A stretch of DNA of 64,000 bases, taken from NCBI RefSeq assembly GCF_000419525.1, contig NZ_ATTE01000001.1, positions 1,964,655 through 2,028,654 of the forward strand, written 5' to 3'. Below the pieces are notes generated by a model. It saw nothing but the letters and a program-made list of their open reading frames with translations. It was not told the DNA's origin and ran no database searches. Positions 8,992 to 18,547 of the stretch are shown here, piece after piece. This stretch comes from Leucothrix mucor DSM 2157. GTDB taxonomy: Bacteria; Pseudomonadota; Gammaproteobacteria; Thiotrichales; Thiotrichaceae. The first letter of the stretch is position 1, and every line of letters starts with the position of its first letter. The position numbers and the translations under genes are program-made.

Positions 8992-9084
8992 ATGCCAAAA
9001 ACCATGCAACGCTTGATCGGCTTTGTTCTATTGTCAGCCACTTTAGGACTGGTATCCTTGCAAGCACTCATTCAAGTCTTTTAG
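8992..9084 (+). CDS. 30-residue small membrane protein, first gene of the TelA operon
   Basis: ATG 8992 is preceded by a good ribosome site (CGAGGAAAG, about 6 bases away) and opens a 30-codon frame: a basic start (MPKTMQR), then one hydrophobic helix (LIGFVLLSATLGLVSLQALI) ending QVF. Its stop is 10 bases before the XpaC-like gene, with a promoter just upstream. It may be a single-span membrane peptide acting with the operon, or a translated leader. I recognise no family. Confidence 0.6.
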   Translation: MPKTMQRLIGFVLLSATLGLVSLQALIQVF

Positions 9085-9094
9085 AGGTTGCTTA

Positions 9095-9955
9095 ATGTCT
9101 AGCGCGAAACGCTACTCCCCCGGTAAGAACAATGACCCAGTGGGCCAGATCAGGCTGGGGCTCAAAGGAATTTTACTGTATCTAATGCCAATGCCGGTGT
9201 TACTGGCAGCGGTTATCTCCCTTGTTAAAGGTAACTTTTGGGCAACCATTATCAATGGCGGTGCTTTTGCAGCCTTTATGTTGGCAGCAGTAATTGCCAG
9301 ACATGGCTTCAAAGTCGAGTATCAATACAACATTAAGAAACTCGCACTGGCCCCCCGCACACCTTACAAAACTGTTGCCGCACTACTACTGTCTAGTACG
9401 ACTGGCGCAACCGCTTGGTTAGCCGCTGACTACAACTTATTTAGTAGTATCCTAATTGGTGGTGCCACCCTGCTCGCGTTTTATCTGTGTTATGGCTTAG
9501 ACCCACGCCGCGACAAAACGGGTAGTATTGGTCTGGGAGTGTCCGCTGAGGAAGTGTTTGAAGCACTGGAAGCGGCGAATATCAAAATTGATGCGATCGA
9601 AAAAGCACGCACTGATATTAATAATGCTAAGTTCGACCAACACTTAGATCGTATTATTAGCAAAGCACGTAATATCATTACTGTGATCGAATCCGATCCA
9701 AATGACTTGCCACGTGCCCGTAAATTCCTGAAGGTGTACCTTGAAGGAACGCAACGTGTGACCGAAAGCTATGTAAAAACACATCGCAATGAAGCCACCA
9801 CCGTAGAATTAGATACGAACTTTGCCAATGTACTGAACTCTATTGAAAGCACTTTTGACGAACAACACGAAAAACTAAAAAAACAAGATCGCTTTGATCT
9901 TGATGTCAATATTGAAGTTTTGGAAACCCAGCTTAAGCGCGAAGGAATCATTTAA
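9095..9955 (+). CDS. XpaC-like protein (5-bromo-4-chloroindolyl phosphate hydrolysis family)
   Basis: A 286-residue membrane protein with four hydrophobic segments in the first half (about residues 24-43, 47-67, 88-107, 112-130) and a charged helical cytoplasmic half (SAEEVFEALEAANIKIDAIEKA, then ARTDINNAKF onward). This is the layout of the XpaC family, named for a Bacillus phenotype; its molecular role is unknown. XpaC-like genes commonly sit next to telA, and that is the case here (54-base gap). With TelA and an SPFH protein it may form a membrane-associated complex, which is inference. Confidence 0.8.
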   Translation: MSSAKRYSPGKNNDPVGQIRLGLKGILLYLMPMPVLLAAVISLVKGNFWATIINGGAFAAFMLAAVIARHGFKVEYQYNIKKLALAPRTPYKTVAALLLSSTTGATAWLAADYNLFSSILIGGATLLAFYLCYGLDPRRDKTGSIGLGVSAEEVFEALEAANIKIDAIEKARTDINNAKFDQHLDRIISKARNIITVIESDPNDLPRARKFLKVYLEGTQRVTESYVKTHRNEATTVELDTNFANVLNSIESTFDEQHEKLKKQDRFDLDVNIEVLETQLKREGII

Positions 9956-10009
9956 ACCTTCACTATTCAACAGCATTGCCTACATTACTAAGATTTTAAA
10001 GGAACAAAC

Positions 10010-11209
10010 ATGTCTGATACGCCAGCGAACACGGTTCAAACTGCCACTGCCACCACAGCCCCTTCTGTAGCGGTTATTCCCGGAACAGAGATTGTTCCTG
10101 CTAAACCCATTAGCCAGGAAGTTGTTGCCTACTCTCAGGTTGATCCCAGCGAAAAAACAGAGCTTGATGACATCATTGGTGAAATCGATACGCAAGACCG
10201 CTCAAGCATCATTTTCTTTGGTAGCAAAGCTCAGGAGCAAATGAGCAGCATTTCTGAGAACATGCTGGAAGGCGTACGTAATAAAGACTTGGGCGGCGCA
10301 AGTGCATCGCTAAATGACATGGTTGTAGCCATCAAAGGCTTCGATGTTGATGAGTTGAATCCTAATCGTAAGTTAGGCTTCTTTGCCCGCCTGTTCGGTA
10401 AGGCCAAGCCCGTTGCTGAGTTCCTCAGTAAGTACGATGATGTTCGCAAGCAGATCAACTCAATCACCGATCACATGGAGTCGCACAAGACTCAACTGTT
10501 AACTGATGTGATTTCTTTGGATAAGCTCTACGACGCCAACCTCGATTACTTCCATAAGCTGGAACTGTATATCGCAGCAGGTGAAGAAAAACTTCGCATG
10601 ATGAACGATGTTGAAATTCCAGCGATGGAACAAGAAGCCGTCGCGGATGCGGAAAACATGCTGGCAGCACAAGCCCTTCGCGATATGCGTAGCGCACGCG
10701 ATGACTTAGATCGTCGTGTACACGATTTACGCCTGACTCGTCAGGTTGCGATGCAGAGCTTGCCAAGCATTCGTTTAGTACAAGAAAACGACAAAACACT
10801 GATCAACAAAATTAACTCAACACTGATCAACACCGTTCCATTATGGAAAAACCAGTTAGCGCAGGCCGTAACTATTTTCCGCATGAGCGATGCTGCTGAA
10901 ACCGTTAAGCGCGCTTCTGACCTGACCAATGATTTGTTGGAGTCCAACGCAACTAACCTACGTACGGCTAATACCGAAGTGCGTAAGCAAATGGAGCGTG
11001 GTGTATTTGATATCGAATCAGTCCGTAAAGCGAACCAAGAGCTGATTGGAACGATCAACGACAGTCTGCAAATCGCTGAAGAAGGCCGTACCAAGCGTAC
11101 CGAAGCGGCAACTGAGCTCCAGCACCTTGAAAGTGAACTGCGTAATGCGTTGATGGCGGCTAAAGTCCGTAAAGAAGAAATTGACGCAGCACCAAGCAAA
11201 CAGGCTTAA
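10010..11209 (+). CDS. telA: TelA-family toxic anion resistance protein
   Basis: The 399-residue, mostly alpha-helical soluble protein begins with a Thr/Ala-rich tail, then the TelA core: IVFFG-like SSIIFFGSKAQEQM, LNPNRKLGFFARLFGKAK, a long coiled-coil zone (LRDMRSARDDLDRRVHDLRLTRQVAMQS) and NDKTLINKINSTLINTVPLWKNQLAQA. The family was named for tellurite resistance and later linked to envelope stress and antimicrobial tolerance; its biochemical role is unsettled. It is the third gene of the operon, 11 bases before the SPFH gene. Confidence 0.92.
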   Translation: MSDTPANTVQTATATTAPSVAVIPGTEIVPAKPISQEVVAYSQVDPSEKTELDDIIGEIDTQDRSSIIFFGSKAQEQMSSISENMLEGVRNKDLGGASASLNDMVVAIKGFDVDELNPNRKLGFFARLFGKAKPVAEFLSKYDDVRKQINSITDHMESHKTQLLTDVISLDKLYDANLDYFHKLELYIAAGEEKLRMMNDVEIPAMEQEAVADAENMLAAQALRDMRSARDDLDRRVHDLRLTRQVAMQSLPSIRLVQENDKTLINKINSTLINTVPLWKNQLAQAVTIFRMSDAAETVKRASDLTNDLLESNATNLRTANTEVRKQMERGVFDIESVRKANQELIGTINDSLQIAEEGRTKRTEAATELQHLESELRNALMAAKVRKEEIDAAPSKQA

Positions 11210-11220
11210 GGAATACCGTC

Positions 11221-12318
11221 ATGGGATTATGGGATAAAATATTTGGCGAGTTTATCGATGTCATTGAATGGACCGATAACTCCAGCGATACCATGGTGTA
11301 TCGCTTTGAACGCCACAATAATGAGATTAAATACGGCGCTAAGCTGACTGTTCGTGAGTCGCAAGTCGCTGTATTTGTGAACGAAGGCGAGATTGCCGAT
11401 GTACTCGGCCCTGGCATGTATGAGTTAGAAACTCAGAACCTGCCGGTGCTATCGACCTTACAGCATTGGGATCACGCTTTTCAGAGCCCGTTTAAAGCCG
11501 AAGTGTATTTCTTCAATATGCGCCAGTTTACAGATCTGAAATGGGGTACTAAAAACCCGATTATGATGCGCGATGCAGAGTTCGATATGGTGCGCTTGCG
11601 TACCTTTGGAACCTACACCATTCGCATTAATAATCCTGAGACCTTCATCAAAGAGATCGTTGGGACTGATGGTCACTTTACGGTTGATGAGATCAGCGAC
11701 CAACTGCGTAATCTGATTACCTCACGCTATGCGACCATCCTTGGCAAGTTAAAAGTACCTGTATTGGACTTGGCGTCGAACTATGATCAGTTAAGCACCT
11801 TTATTACTGAGCGTATTGCGCCGGAGTTTAATCAGTACGGATTAGAGCTGACTAAGGTTCTAGTAGAGAATATCTCATTGCCGCCAGAAGTTGAGAAGGC
11901 ACTGGATAAACGTACCAGCATGGGCATGATTGGCGATTTGGATAAGTACCTGAAATACGGTGCCGCGCAATCTATGGAATCCGGCAACTCATCCACAGCC
12001 TCTTCGGCGATGGAAATGGGTATTGGATTGGCTATGGCGCAAAGCATGACCGGGCAACAAGCGCCTGCGAATGCTGCGAGCACTTCAGCGCCACCACCAC
12101 TTCCGACTCAGCAGACCTGGCATGTGGCACTTAACGGCACCCCGGCAGGTCCTTTTGATAAAGCACAGATCATTGACTTCATCGGAAAAGGTCAACTTAA
12201 AGCAGAGACTTTGGTTTGGGCGAATGGAATGGCTAACTGGGAAACAGCAGGTACCACAGAGTATTTTGAAGGGCTGTTAAAAGCTGGCCAGAATACGCCA
12301 CCACCGATGCCTAAGTAA
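11221..12318 (+). CDS. SPFH/virion-core-like protein with C-terminal GYF_2 domain (YdjI-like)
   Basis: The N-terminal about 240 residues are an SPFH-type domain of the YdjI/virion core class: MGLWDKIFGEFIDVIEW, then AVFVNEGEIADVLGPGMYELETQNLPVL and RTFGTYTIRINNPETFIKEIVG. A Gly/Ala/Ser-rich linker follows, then a GYF_2-type domain (WHVALNGTPAGPFDKAQI ... TLVWANGMANWETAG, about residues 300-350) ending in Pro-rich TPPPMPK. SPFH proteins assemble on membranes, and the GYF_2 domain probably binds a proline-rich partner; the protein itself has PPPLP and PPPMP runs. In Bacillus subtilis a related protein (YdjI) works with the zinc-ribbon protein YdjG and PspA in membrane stress, which fits the next gene. 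Confidence 0.87.
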   Translation: MGLWDKIFGEFIDVIEWTDNSSDTMVYRFERHNNEIKYGAKLTVRESQVAVFVNEGEIADVLGPGMYELETQNLPVLSTLQHWDHAFQSPFKAEVYFFNMRQFTDLKWGTKNPIMMRDAEFDMVRLRTFGTYTIRINNPETFIKEIVGTDGHFTVDEISDQLRNLITSRYATILGKLKVPVLDLASNYDQLSTFITERIAPEFNQYGLELTKVLVENISLPPEVEKALDKRTSMGMIGDLDKYLKYGAAQSMESGNSSTASSAMEMGIGLAMAQSMTGQQAPANAASTSAPPPLPTQQTWHVALNGTPAGPFDKAQIIDFIGKGQLKAETLVWANGMANWETAGTTEYFEGLLKAGQNTPPPMPK

Positions 12319-12332
12319 TACGCTGAACAATC

Positions 12333-13478
12333 ATGGATATTAAGCAATCGCATTTTCCGTGCGAACGTTGCGGTGCGGACCTCGTTTACTCCCCTGAAAG
12401 CCAGTCATTGCTGTGTAATCATTGCGGGTTTAAAAACGAGGTTCCGGTCGTACTTGAGCCCATTAAGGAATACGACTTGCAAGAAGCGCTGCGTAATCTG
12501 GAGCGCTTAAGAGATAGTGGACAGTCCCAACAGGTGGGCGTGATCAAATGCCCATCCTGTGCGGCGCAGTTTAAACTAGATGATAATGAACATGCTGGCG
12601 ACTGCCCATTTTGTGGTACGCCAGTTATCACCGGTACAGAACAAGCGAGACCCATTCTCCCGCGCTCATTACTGCCTTTTGCCATCGGCCATGATCAAGC
12701 CATACAAATTTTTGAAAAGTGGATGAAAACCCGTTGGTTTGCGCCCTCCTCGCTCAATTCCAGCGCTAAGCGCAATGACAAGCTGACCGGCGTCTACCTA
12801 CCTTACTGGACATACGACAGCGATACTCAAACCCAGTACCAAGGCCAGCGTGGAACGGTTTATTACGAGCGCCAAATGGTGACAGTCGTCGTGAATGGCA
12901 AAAATACCCGACAAGAGCGTATGGTGCCTCGTATTCGCTGGTCACCGGCTTCTGGTCGAGTGGCACGGCATTTCGATGATGTGTTGATTGGTGCCAGCAA
13001 GACCTTGCCACGTACCATTATTGATAACCTAGCACCTTGGGATTTAAGCAAGCTCGTACCCTATTCTGAGGCTTATCTCAGTGGTTTTCGCAGTGAGATC
13101 TATCAGATTACTGTCGATGAAGGGTTTATGCGGGCGCAACAAGTGATGGATTACACCATCCGCCAAGATATTCGCCGTGATATCGGTGGTGATCAACAAC
13201 GTATCAACCACCTGTCAACCGAGCATGATCACACCAGCTATAAACACCTGTTGTTACCAATCTGGTCAGCCGCATTTCAGTACCGCAATAAAACCTATCG
13301 CTATGTGATTAATGGCCGTACCGGAAAGATTCATGGCGAGCGCCCATACAGCATCGTTAAGATCGCTGGTGCTGTTGCATTGGCAGCAACTTTGGCGGGC
13401 GGCGGACTGTATGTCGTCGATCAAAATGGTGGCTTTGATAATATCAATACTGGCTACGCACCCACTTACCAATACTAA
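12333..13478 (+). CDS. Zinc-ribbon membrane protein (YdjG-like partner of SPFH protein)
   Basis: This 381-residue protein opens with two CxxC pairs (CERCGADL ... CNHCGF) and has a second ribbon near residues 68-90 (CPSCAAQF ... CPFCGTP). The middle part contains LTGVYLPYWTYDSDTQTQYQGQRG, typical of TFIIB-type zinc-ribbon membrane proteins. The C-terminus has one hydrophobic segment (IVKIAGAVALAATLAGGGLYVV). It starts 14 bases after the SPFH gene and is the last operon member. By analogy with YdjG it may tether the SPFH assembly to the membrane. No clear terminator follows. Confidence 0.82.
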   Translation: MDIKQSHFPCERCGADLVYSPESQSLLCNHCGFKNEVPVVLEPIKEYDLQEALRNLERLRDSGQSQQVGVIKCPSCAAQFKLDDNEHAGDCPFCGTPVITGTEQARPILPRSLLPFAIGHDQAIQIFEKWMKTRWFAPSSLNSSAKRNDKLTGVYLPYWTYDSDTQTQYQGQRGTVYYERQMVTVVVNGKNTRQERMVPRIRWSPASGRVARHFDDVLIGASKTLPRTIIDNLAPWDLSKLVPYSEAYLSGFRSEIYQITVDEGFMRAQQVMDYTIRQDIRRDIGGDQQRINHLSTEHDHTSYKHLLLPIWSAAFQYRNKTYRYVINGRTGKIHGERPYSIVKIAGAVALAATLAGGGLYVVDQNGGFDNINTGYAPTYQY

Positions 13479-13560
13479 AAACGGATAGCCTACCTGCCAC
13501 ATTTTGGCACGAACACCGCTAAGACACTTTGTTTTAATCAGTGCGAAAGGATCGACAATA

Positions 13561-13589
13561 TTGTTATTGTGGGTGGGCTTTGCTATCGT
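13561..13589 (+). promoter_or_regulatory. Possible lptD promoter
   Basis: TTGTTA (13561-13566), a 17-base spacer and TATCGT (13584-13589), about 42 bases before the preferred lptD start. Match quality is modest; no clear sigma-E type promoter was seen. Confidence 0.3.
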
Positions 13590-13630
13590 CATGCATTCTT
13601 TTAAGACGTACCTCTAAGCCGGTGGATAGA

Positions 13631-15799
13631 TTGAATAAAAAATACCTCTGGATCATTCTCGGCTGCAGCTCGTCGATGGCTGCTCATGCTGAAACAATAG
13701 CTCCTATCTGTGCACCTATTCCAACGGGAAATCAGGCGACTGCGGTAACCCAATCCCCAGCAACCGATGCAGTTTACCTGGAAGCTGACGATGGCGTAAT
13801 CAGCCGGCAAGGCACTTCTGAGCTGAGCGGCAATGTCGTTATTCAACGCAATCAGCAAAGCCTGAATGCAGATAAAGCCACTTACGATCGCAATACCTCA
13901 CAAGTTCAGGCAACCGGCAATGTAAAGCTAAGCGGCGGCCAAAATGACTTTTTAAGTGACTCCGTCAGTTACAACTTGCAGAAGCAGGAAGGCGAAATCC
14001 GCAATGCGGAATACCAGATGCGCGGCTCGCACACCAATGGTCGCAGTGAACTGATTAAACAAAAAGGCCCAGACCAACTGGAGCTTCAAAAGGCAACTTA
14101 CACAACTTGCCCCGCACCAGATCCAAGCTGGCACATTGCATCCGGCAATATCACACTGAACAACGCCACCCAGCAAGGAACCGCTAAAAACGTTACTTTG
14201 CGTATCGGCGACGTCCCTATATTTTACTTTCCATGGCTAAGCTTCTCGTTAAACAACGAGCGAAAGTCGGGATTTTTATCGCCTCGTGCAGGTGTTAGTG
14301 ATAGCTCGGGCTATGAGCTTTCAATCCCCTATTACTTCAATCTTGCGCCTAATTACGATGCGTTGGTCACCACTGAATACCTATCAGACCGAGGGTTTAA
14401 GTTAAATAATCAATTTCGCTTCATGTCTAAAAACAGCAAAGGCGTTATCGAATATGACTTTCTCCCCAGTGATAACGACTTTGATGACAAGTGGCGGGAC
14501 TATTTCAATATTGACTACGAGCTCAACTTAGCCAAAAACCGGAAGATCACCCTGCAAGCAGAAGGCGTTTCGGATGACGATTATTTTGATGACCTTGGTG
14601 GATCACTTTCCTCTTCAAGCACCTCTGCATTGGAGCGTGAGCTAAAGTACACTCGTGAAGGCACAAATTGGGATTTCAGTATTTCAGCCTTGGATTACCA
14701 GGTACTGGATGACTCGTCCTACCAGCCTTATGCCAAATTGCCAGAAATAAAATTCAATTATAACTCGCCGCACAAATACAATAAGATCGATTTTTCAGTG
14801 GACTCTGAAGCCACTTATTTTGAAAGCTCTGATGGCCCGACTGGTTTGCGGATGGATATTGGCTTTAATGCCTCAAAGCGCTTCGGCAATGAAGCCTGGT
14901 ACGTTAAACCTTCCGCCAGCTACCGTGTAACTCAGTACTCTCTGGAAGACAATGATGCCGATAGCAATCCGAGTCGCGCACTACCGACCTTCACGCTGGA
15001 CAGTGGCTTAGTCTTCGACCGAACCCTAGCCAACGGCATGACCCAAACCCTTGAGCCACGCTTCTACTACACTTATACACCGTATGACGACCAGAGTGAT
15101 ATTCCGGTCTTTGATAGCTCCTTAACTGACTTTGCCACCAGCTCACGACTATTCCAATCAAACCGCTTTACCGGTAAAGACAGGATTGGCGATGCTAACC
15201 AATTGACTCTGGGATTAACCTCTCGTCTGCAAAGCAAAACAACAGGTCGTGAGTTAGTAAAAGCAAGCATTGGCCAAGTGTTTTACTTTGATGACCGTAA
15301 AGTCACTTTAGAGGATGGAGACTCTGCGGAGACGGACAATAATTCAGAGTTCGCCTTAGAATTAGATGCTAGAATGACTGATAAAATCAGCGTCTCGACC
15401 ACTTCATTTTGGGACCCGGCAGACAACCAATGGTCATCCAATGAGTTCCGGATGAATTATCTGGATAAAGAACAACGTATTTTCAATGTGGGCTATCAAC
15501 GCTTGCAAGATGAACTGGAGGAGCTTGACTTGTCCTTCTCCTATCCAGTAAGTCAAAAATGGTCCTTCATTGGTCGTGCAGACCATGACCTATATAACAA
15601 TAGAAGCCTTGAGCTGTTAGCGGGCATTGAATATAAGGATTGTTGCTGGGGGTCACGTGTTGTGGCCAGACGCTACCTGACATCAGATAACAGCAGCTAT
15701 GACAATGCACTGTTTTTTGAAGTGGAACTCAAAGGCCTTGGAAGTATCGGCAGCAGTGCCAGCAGCATGCTTCAGGAAAAAATTTATGGATATGAATAA
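13631..15799 (+). CDS. lptD: LPS-assembly outer-membrane protein LptD
   Basis: LptD inserts lipopolysaccharide into the outer leaflet of the outer membrane together with LptE. The frame is open from GTG 13541, but TTG 13631 gives a proper signal peptide (LNKKYLWIILGCSSSMAAHAE) behind a GGTGGA ribosome site, giving about 722 residues. After the signal comes the OstA/LptA-like beta-jellyroll (LEADDGVISRQGTSELSGNVVIQ, DKATYDRNTSQVQATGNVKL), then the large beta-barrel with alternating aromatic strands. A C-terminal CC pair (KDCCWG) and an N-terminal Cys (PICAP) may form the inter-domain disulfides. lptD is followed by surA, its chaperone. Confidence 0.95.
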   Translation: MNKKYLWIILGCSSSMAAHAETIAPICAPIPTGNQATAVTQSPATDAVYLEADDGVISRQGTSELSGNVVIQRNQQSLNADKATYDRNTSQVQATGNVKLSGGQNDFLSDSVSYNLQKQEGEIRNAEYQMRGSHTNGRSELIKQKGPDQLELQKATYTTCPAPDPSWHIASGNITLNNATQQGTAKNVTLRIGDVPIFYFPWLSFSLNNERKSGFLSPRAGVSDSSGYELSIPYYFNLAPNYDALVTTEYLSDRGFKLNNQFRFMSKNSKGVIEYDFLPSDNDFDDKWRDYFNIDYELNLAKNRKITLQAEGVSDDDYFDDLGGSLSSSSTSALERELKYTREGTNWDFSISALDYQVLDDSSYQPYAKLPEIKFNYNSPHKYNKIDFSVDSEATYFESSDGPTGLRMDIGFNASKRFGNEAWYVKPSASYRVTQYSLEDNDADSNPSRALPTFTLDSGLVFDRTLANGMTQTLEPRFYYTYTPYDDQSDIPVFDSSLTDFATSSRLFQSNRFTGKDRIGDANQLTLGLTSRLQSKTTGRELVKASIGQVFYFDDRKVTLEDGDSAETDNNSEFALELDARMTDKISVSTTSFWDPADNQWSSNEFRMNYLDKEQRIFNVGYQRLQDELEELDLSFSYPVSQKWSFIGRADHDLYNNRSLELLAGIEYKDCCWGSRVVARRYLTSDNSSYDNALFFEVELKGLGSIGSSASSMLQEKIYGYE

Positions 15800-17066
15800 T
15801 ACAGCTATGGGAAAACACACATTATCTGGGCCGGCCAAATGGCTGGCAGGTATCGCTCTGACCGTTAGCCTGTCTGCACAAGCGGCCGATGTTAACTTGG
15901 ATCAAATCGCTGTTGTTGTGAATCAGGACGTTATTCTGATGAGCGATGTGCGACAAGCGATGCGCCGTATGCAAGTCTCAGAAGGCAAGAACAGCAAAAC
16001 GGATACCTTGGCTCAGCGCGCAATGGATGGCCTGATTCTTGATAGCTTACAGCTGCAAGCAGCCAAGCGTGCCGGTATTAAGCTGGATGATACAAATATC
16101 GATGAAGCCGTTGCCAGTGTTGCCCAGCGCAACCGTTTAAGTGTTGATGGCTTTAAGAAGGTACTGCAACGCGAAGGTATCGACTTTAATGGCTTCCGTG
16201 ACAACCTTAGCAATCAATTATTGATTAATGAGCTTAAGCGTCAACAGTCCAGCCGCAGTAATCAAATCAGCGAGCAGGAAATTAGTGATCTGATTGCCTC
16301 AGAGTCTGAGCAAATCACTAAAGGTAAGTCGTACCGCATTCAGGACTTGCTGATCCCTACGCCAGCTAATATCAATGTCGCAAGCTTTAATGCGGCGCGT
16401 CGTAATGCCGATCAGCTGCGTAAAATGGCGATTACTAGCAAAGACTTTATGAAAACCAGCTTTGCGAATAATCAAGCAACTGATCTAGGCTGGAAATCAT
16501 CCGATCAACTTTCGTTTGCTTACCTTAAAGAACTCACTGACCTGGAAGTTGGACAAGTTTCTGACGTGGTGCACGATGCTCGTGGTTTTCACGTGTTGAA
16601 AATTGTTGAGCAACGCGGCGGCTCTGAAGTTAAAGCCAGCCAAGTTCGGGTTCGCCATATTTTGATTGCAGACACTGCACCAGATGCTCAAGCGAAAGCA
16701 GAATCCATTCGCCAGCAACTGCAGCAAGGTGGTGACTTTGCCACGTTAGCTAAAGTTAACTCTGCCGATACTGGCAGTGCGAAAAACGGTGGTGACTTAG
16801 GTTGGAGTGACTCCAAGCGCTATGTTGCATCGTTCGCTAAAGCGGTTGAAACACTGCCGCTTAACACACTAAGCCCGCTAGTAAGAACCCAGTTCGGTTA
16901 TCACATTATCGAAGTTATGGAGCGCAATGAGATTGATGCCAGTCGTCAGGCGCTAGAAACTCAGGCCCGCAAAATCATCCTGAGCAAGAAGCAGGAACAG
17001 GATTACGATGCGTGGGTACAAGGCTTACGCAATGATGCCTTTATTGAATATCGGCAGAAACCTTAA
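15786..17066 (+). CDS. surA: Periplasmic chaperone and peptidyl-prolyl isomerase SurA
   Basis: SurA helps fold outer-membrane beta-barrels, including LptD. About 426 residues from ATG 15786, chosen because AGGAAA lies 8 bases upstream; this overlaps lptD by 14 bases. A signal peptide ([17 protein letters not shown]) is followed by the chaperone domain ([18 protein letters not shown]), then two parvulin domains: a first at about 180-285 ([11 protein letters not shown] ... [15 protein letters not shown]) and a second at about 290-390 ([20 protein letters not shown] ... [19 protein letters not shown]). Confidence 0.96.
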   Translation: MDMNNTAMGKHTLSGPAKWLAGIALTVSLSAQAADVNLDQIAVVVNQDVILMSDVRQAMRRMQVSEGKNSKTDTLAQRAMDGLILDSLQLQAAKRAGIKLDDTNIDEAVASVAQRNRLSVDGFKKVLQREGIDFNGFRDNLSNQLLINELKRQQSSRSNQISEQEISDLIASESEQITKGKSYRIQDLLIPTPANINVASFNAARRNADQLRKMAITSKDFMKTSFANNQATDLGWKSSDQLSFAYLKELTDLEVGQVSDVVHDARGFHVLKIVEQRGGSEVKASQVRVRHILIADTAPDAQAKAESIRQQLQQGGDFATLAKVNSADTGSAKNGGDLGWSDSKRYVASFAKAVETLPLNTLSPLVRTQFGYHIIEVMERNEIDASRQALETQARKIILSKKQEQDYDAWVQGLRNDAFIEYRQKP

Positions 17067-18064
17067 TGGCTACGCCTCGTCTCGCGGTTACTTGTGGTGA
17101 GCCTTCTGGCATAGGCATTGACCTGCTGATTCAGATTTCTCAGCAGGCTCAGGTTGCGCAATGCGTAGTCATTGCTGACCCGAATGTCATTCAGGCACGT
17201 GCTGCCATGCTGGGCCTGAGTATCGTGCTCAAGCCTTATGATGCACTCACTGAGCGACTCCCATCGCAAGCTGGGGAGATGACCGTGCTTGCCGTGCCCT
17301 GTGAGGCCCCAGTGACTGCAGGCGAGCTTAATGTGCAGAATGCAGCCTATGTACTTAAAACGCTGGATATTGCGACTCACGGCTGCGTGAGCGGCGAATT
17401 TGACGCAATGGTGACTGCACCGCTGCACAAAGGCATTATCAATGATGCTGGTGTACCCTTTAGCGGCCATACCGAGTACTTAGCTGACTTAACTCAGGCA
17501 GTATTGCCGGTGATGATGTTGGCGGCTGGTGATTTTCGGGTTGCACTGGCCACCACTCACCTGCCACTCAAAGATGTAAGCGATGCCATCACTGCCGAAT
17601 CATTGGCCCAAGTCATTCGTATTTTACAGCATGATTTGCAAGAGAAGTTCGCCATCGCCAAGCCCCGGATTTATATCTGCGGCTTAAACCCACATGCGGG
17701 TGAAGGCGGTCACTTGGGTATGGAAGAAATCAATACGATTACGCCCACCATTGAAGCCTTAAAAGCGGAAGGGATGGATTTAGTCGGGCCACTACCGGCT
17801 GATACCTTATTCACGCCAAAGTATCTGGATAATGCCGATGCGGTATTGGCGATGTTTCATGACCAAGGTTTGCCGGTATTGAAATATGCAGGGTTTGGTC
17901 GAGCGGTGAATATTACGCTTGGACTACCCATTATCCGTACTTCTGTGGACCATGGGACCGCTTTGGATCTAGCCGGCACCGGACAAGCCGATGCAGGCAG
18001 TTTGAATGCCGCATTACACACGGCGATCGAAGTGGTTGAGCTTAGAAAGCGCGGCCAACCGTAG
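17066..18064 (+). CDS. pdxA: 4-hydroxythreonine-4-phosphate dehydrogenase
   Basis: PdxA oxidises 4-phosphohydroxy-L-threonine in the DXP-dependent route to pyridoxal phosphate. It has 332 residues, starts with [10 protein letters not shown], and carries the metal-binding histidines in [24 protein letters not shown] and [13 protein letters not shown]. Its ATG overlaps the surA stop (TAATG), so lptD-surA-pdxA is one transcript. In many gammaproteobacteria rsmA and apaG follow; here the next gene is a convergent CopD-like gene that overlaps the pdxA 3' end by 23 bases. Confidence 0.97.
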   Translation: MATPRLAVTCGEPSGIGIDLLIQISQQAQVAQCVVIADPNVIQARAAMLGLSIVLKPYDALTERLPSQAGEMTVLAVPCEAPVTAGELNVQNAAYVLKTLDIATHGCVSGEFDAMVTAPLHKGIINDAGVPFSGHTEYLADLTQAVLPVMMLAAGDFRVALATTHLPLKDVSDAITAESLAQVIRILQHDLQEKFAIAKPRIYICGLNPHAGEGGHLGMEEINTITPTIEALKAEGMDLVGPLPADTLFTPKYLDNADAVLAMFHDQGLPVLKYAGFGRAVNITLGLPIIRTSVDHGTALDLAGTGQADAGSLNAALHTAIEVVELRKRGQP

Positions 18065-18494
18065 CAATTAAAATCACCGCAATACCAATTGCGGTGTTAA
18101 TTCCCACCATCATACGAATCTGATTCAGTGCTTTATCACCTTCTGGCCATTGCTGCGCCTCAACACTGCGGCATAAACGCTTGTAAGGTGCGAAGAACAC
18201 ATGCGCAAAAATCAGCATCATCACTAAGCCCAGCCCAAGCATAATATGCACGTAAATCGGTGCATGAGCACCTAGCTTACCTAGCATCAACATTCCGGTT
18301 AAAAACACTAACGCCACACAGCCCCAAACCCATGGGAAAAAGCGCGAGAACACACCGCGCCATAAAGTCAAACGCTGAGGCGGTTCAAGCACAGTGGCGG
18401 CGATAGGCCGTAATACTTGATAGGCAAAAAACATCCCACCGACCCAAACCACGACGGATAGAATATGTAACGCGAGTGAGATCGAAACTAACAT
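18042..18494 (-). CDS. CopD-family integral membrane protein
   Basis: A 150-residue protein with four predicted helices (about 5-27, 50-71, 83-104, 127-147). The first holds the conserved [17 protein letters not shown] block with His and Trp that is typical of CopD/YohC-like domains. Members are linked to copper uptake or handling or are uncharacterised. It is convergent with pdxA and 53 bases downstream of the SprT-like gene on the same strand. Confidence 0.75.
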   Translation of the reverse strand: MLVSISLALHILSVVVWVGGMFFAYQVLRPIAATVLEPPQRLTLWRGVFSRFFPWVWGCVALVFLTGMLMLGKLGAHAPIYVHIMLGLGLVMMLIFAHVFFAPYKRLCRSVEAQQWPEGDKALNQIRMMVGINTAIGIAVILIATVGRAF

Positions 18495-18547
18495 ATAGCG
18501 ATTCCTAATTAATAAATAAAACAGGGAGATACAAACGTGAGTTGAAA

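Noticed and set aside
8776..9009. 77-codon minus-strand ORF over the ncRNA terminator and operon promoter
   Set aside because: It runs antisense through a strong terminator, a promoter and the micro-ORF; the sequence shows no domain and no ribosome site.
10741..11199. 152-codon minus-strand ORF inside telA
   Set aside because: Shadow of a confident gene, low-complexity Leu/Ser/Arg composition.
13266..13592. 108-codon minus-strand ORF spanning the end of the zinc-ribbon gene
   Set aside because: Overlaps a real gene on the other strand and has no recognisable features.
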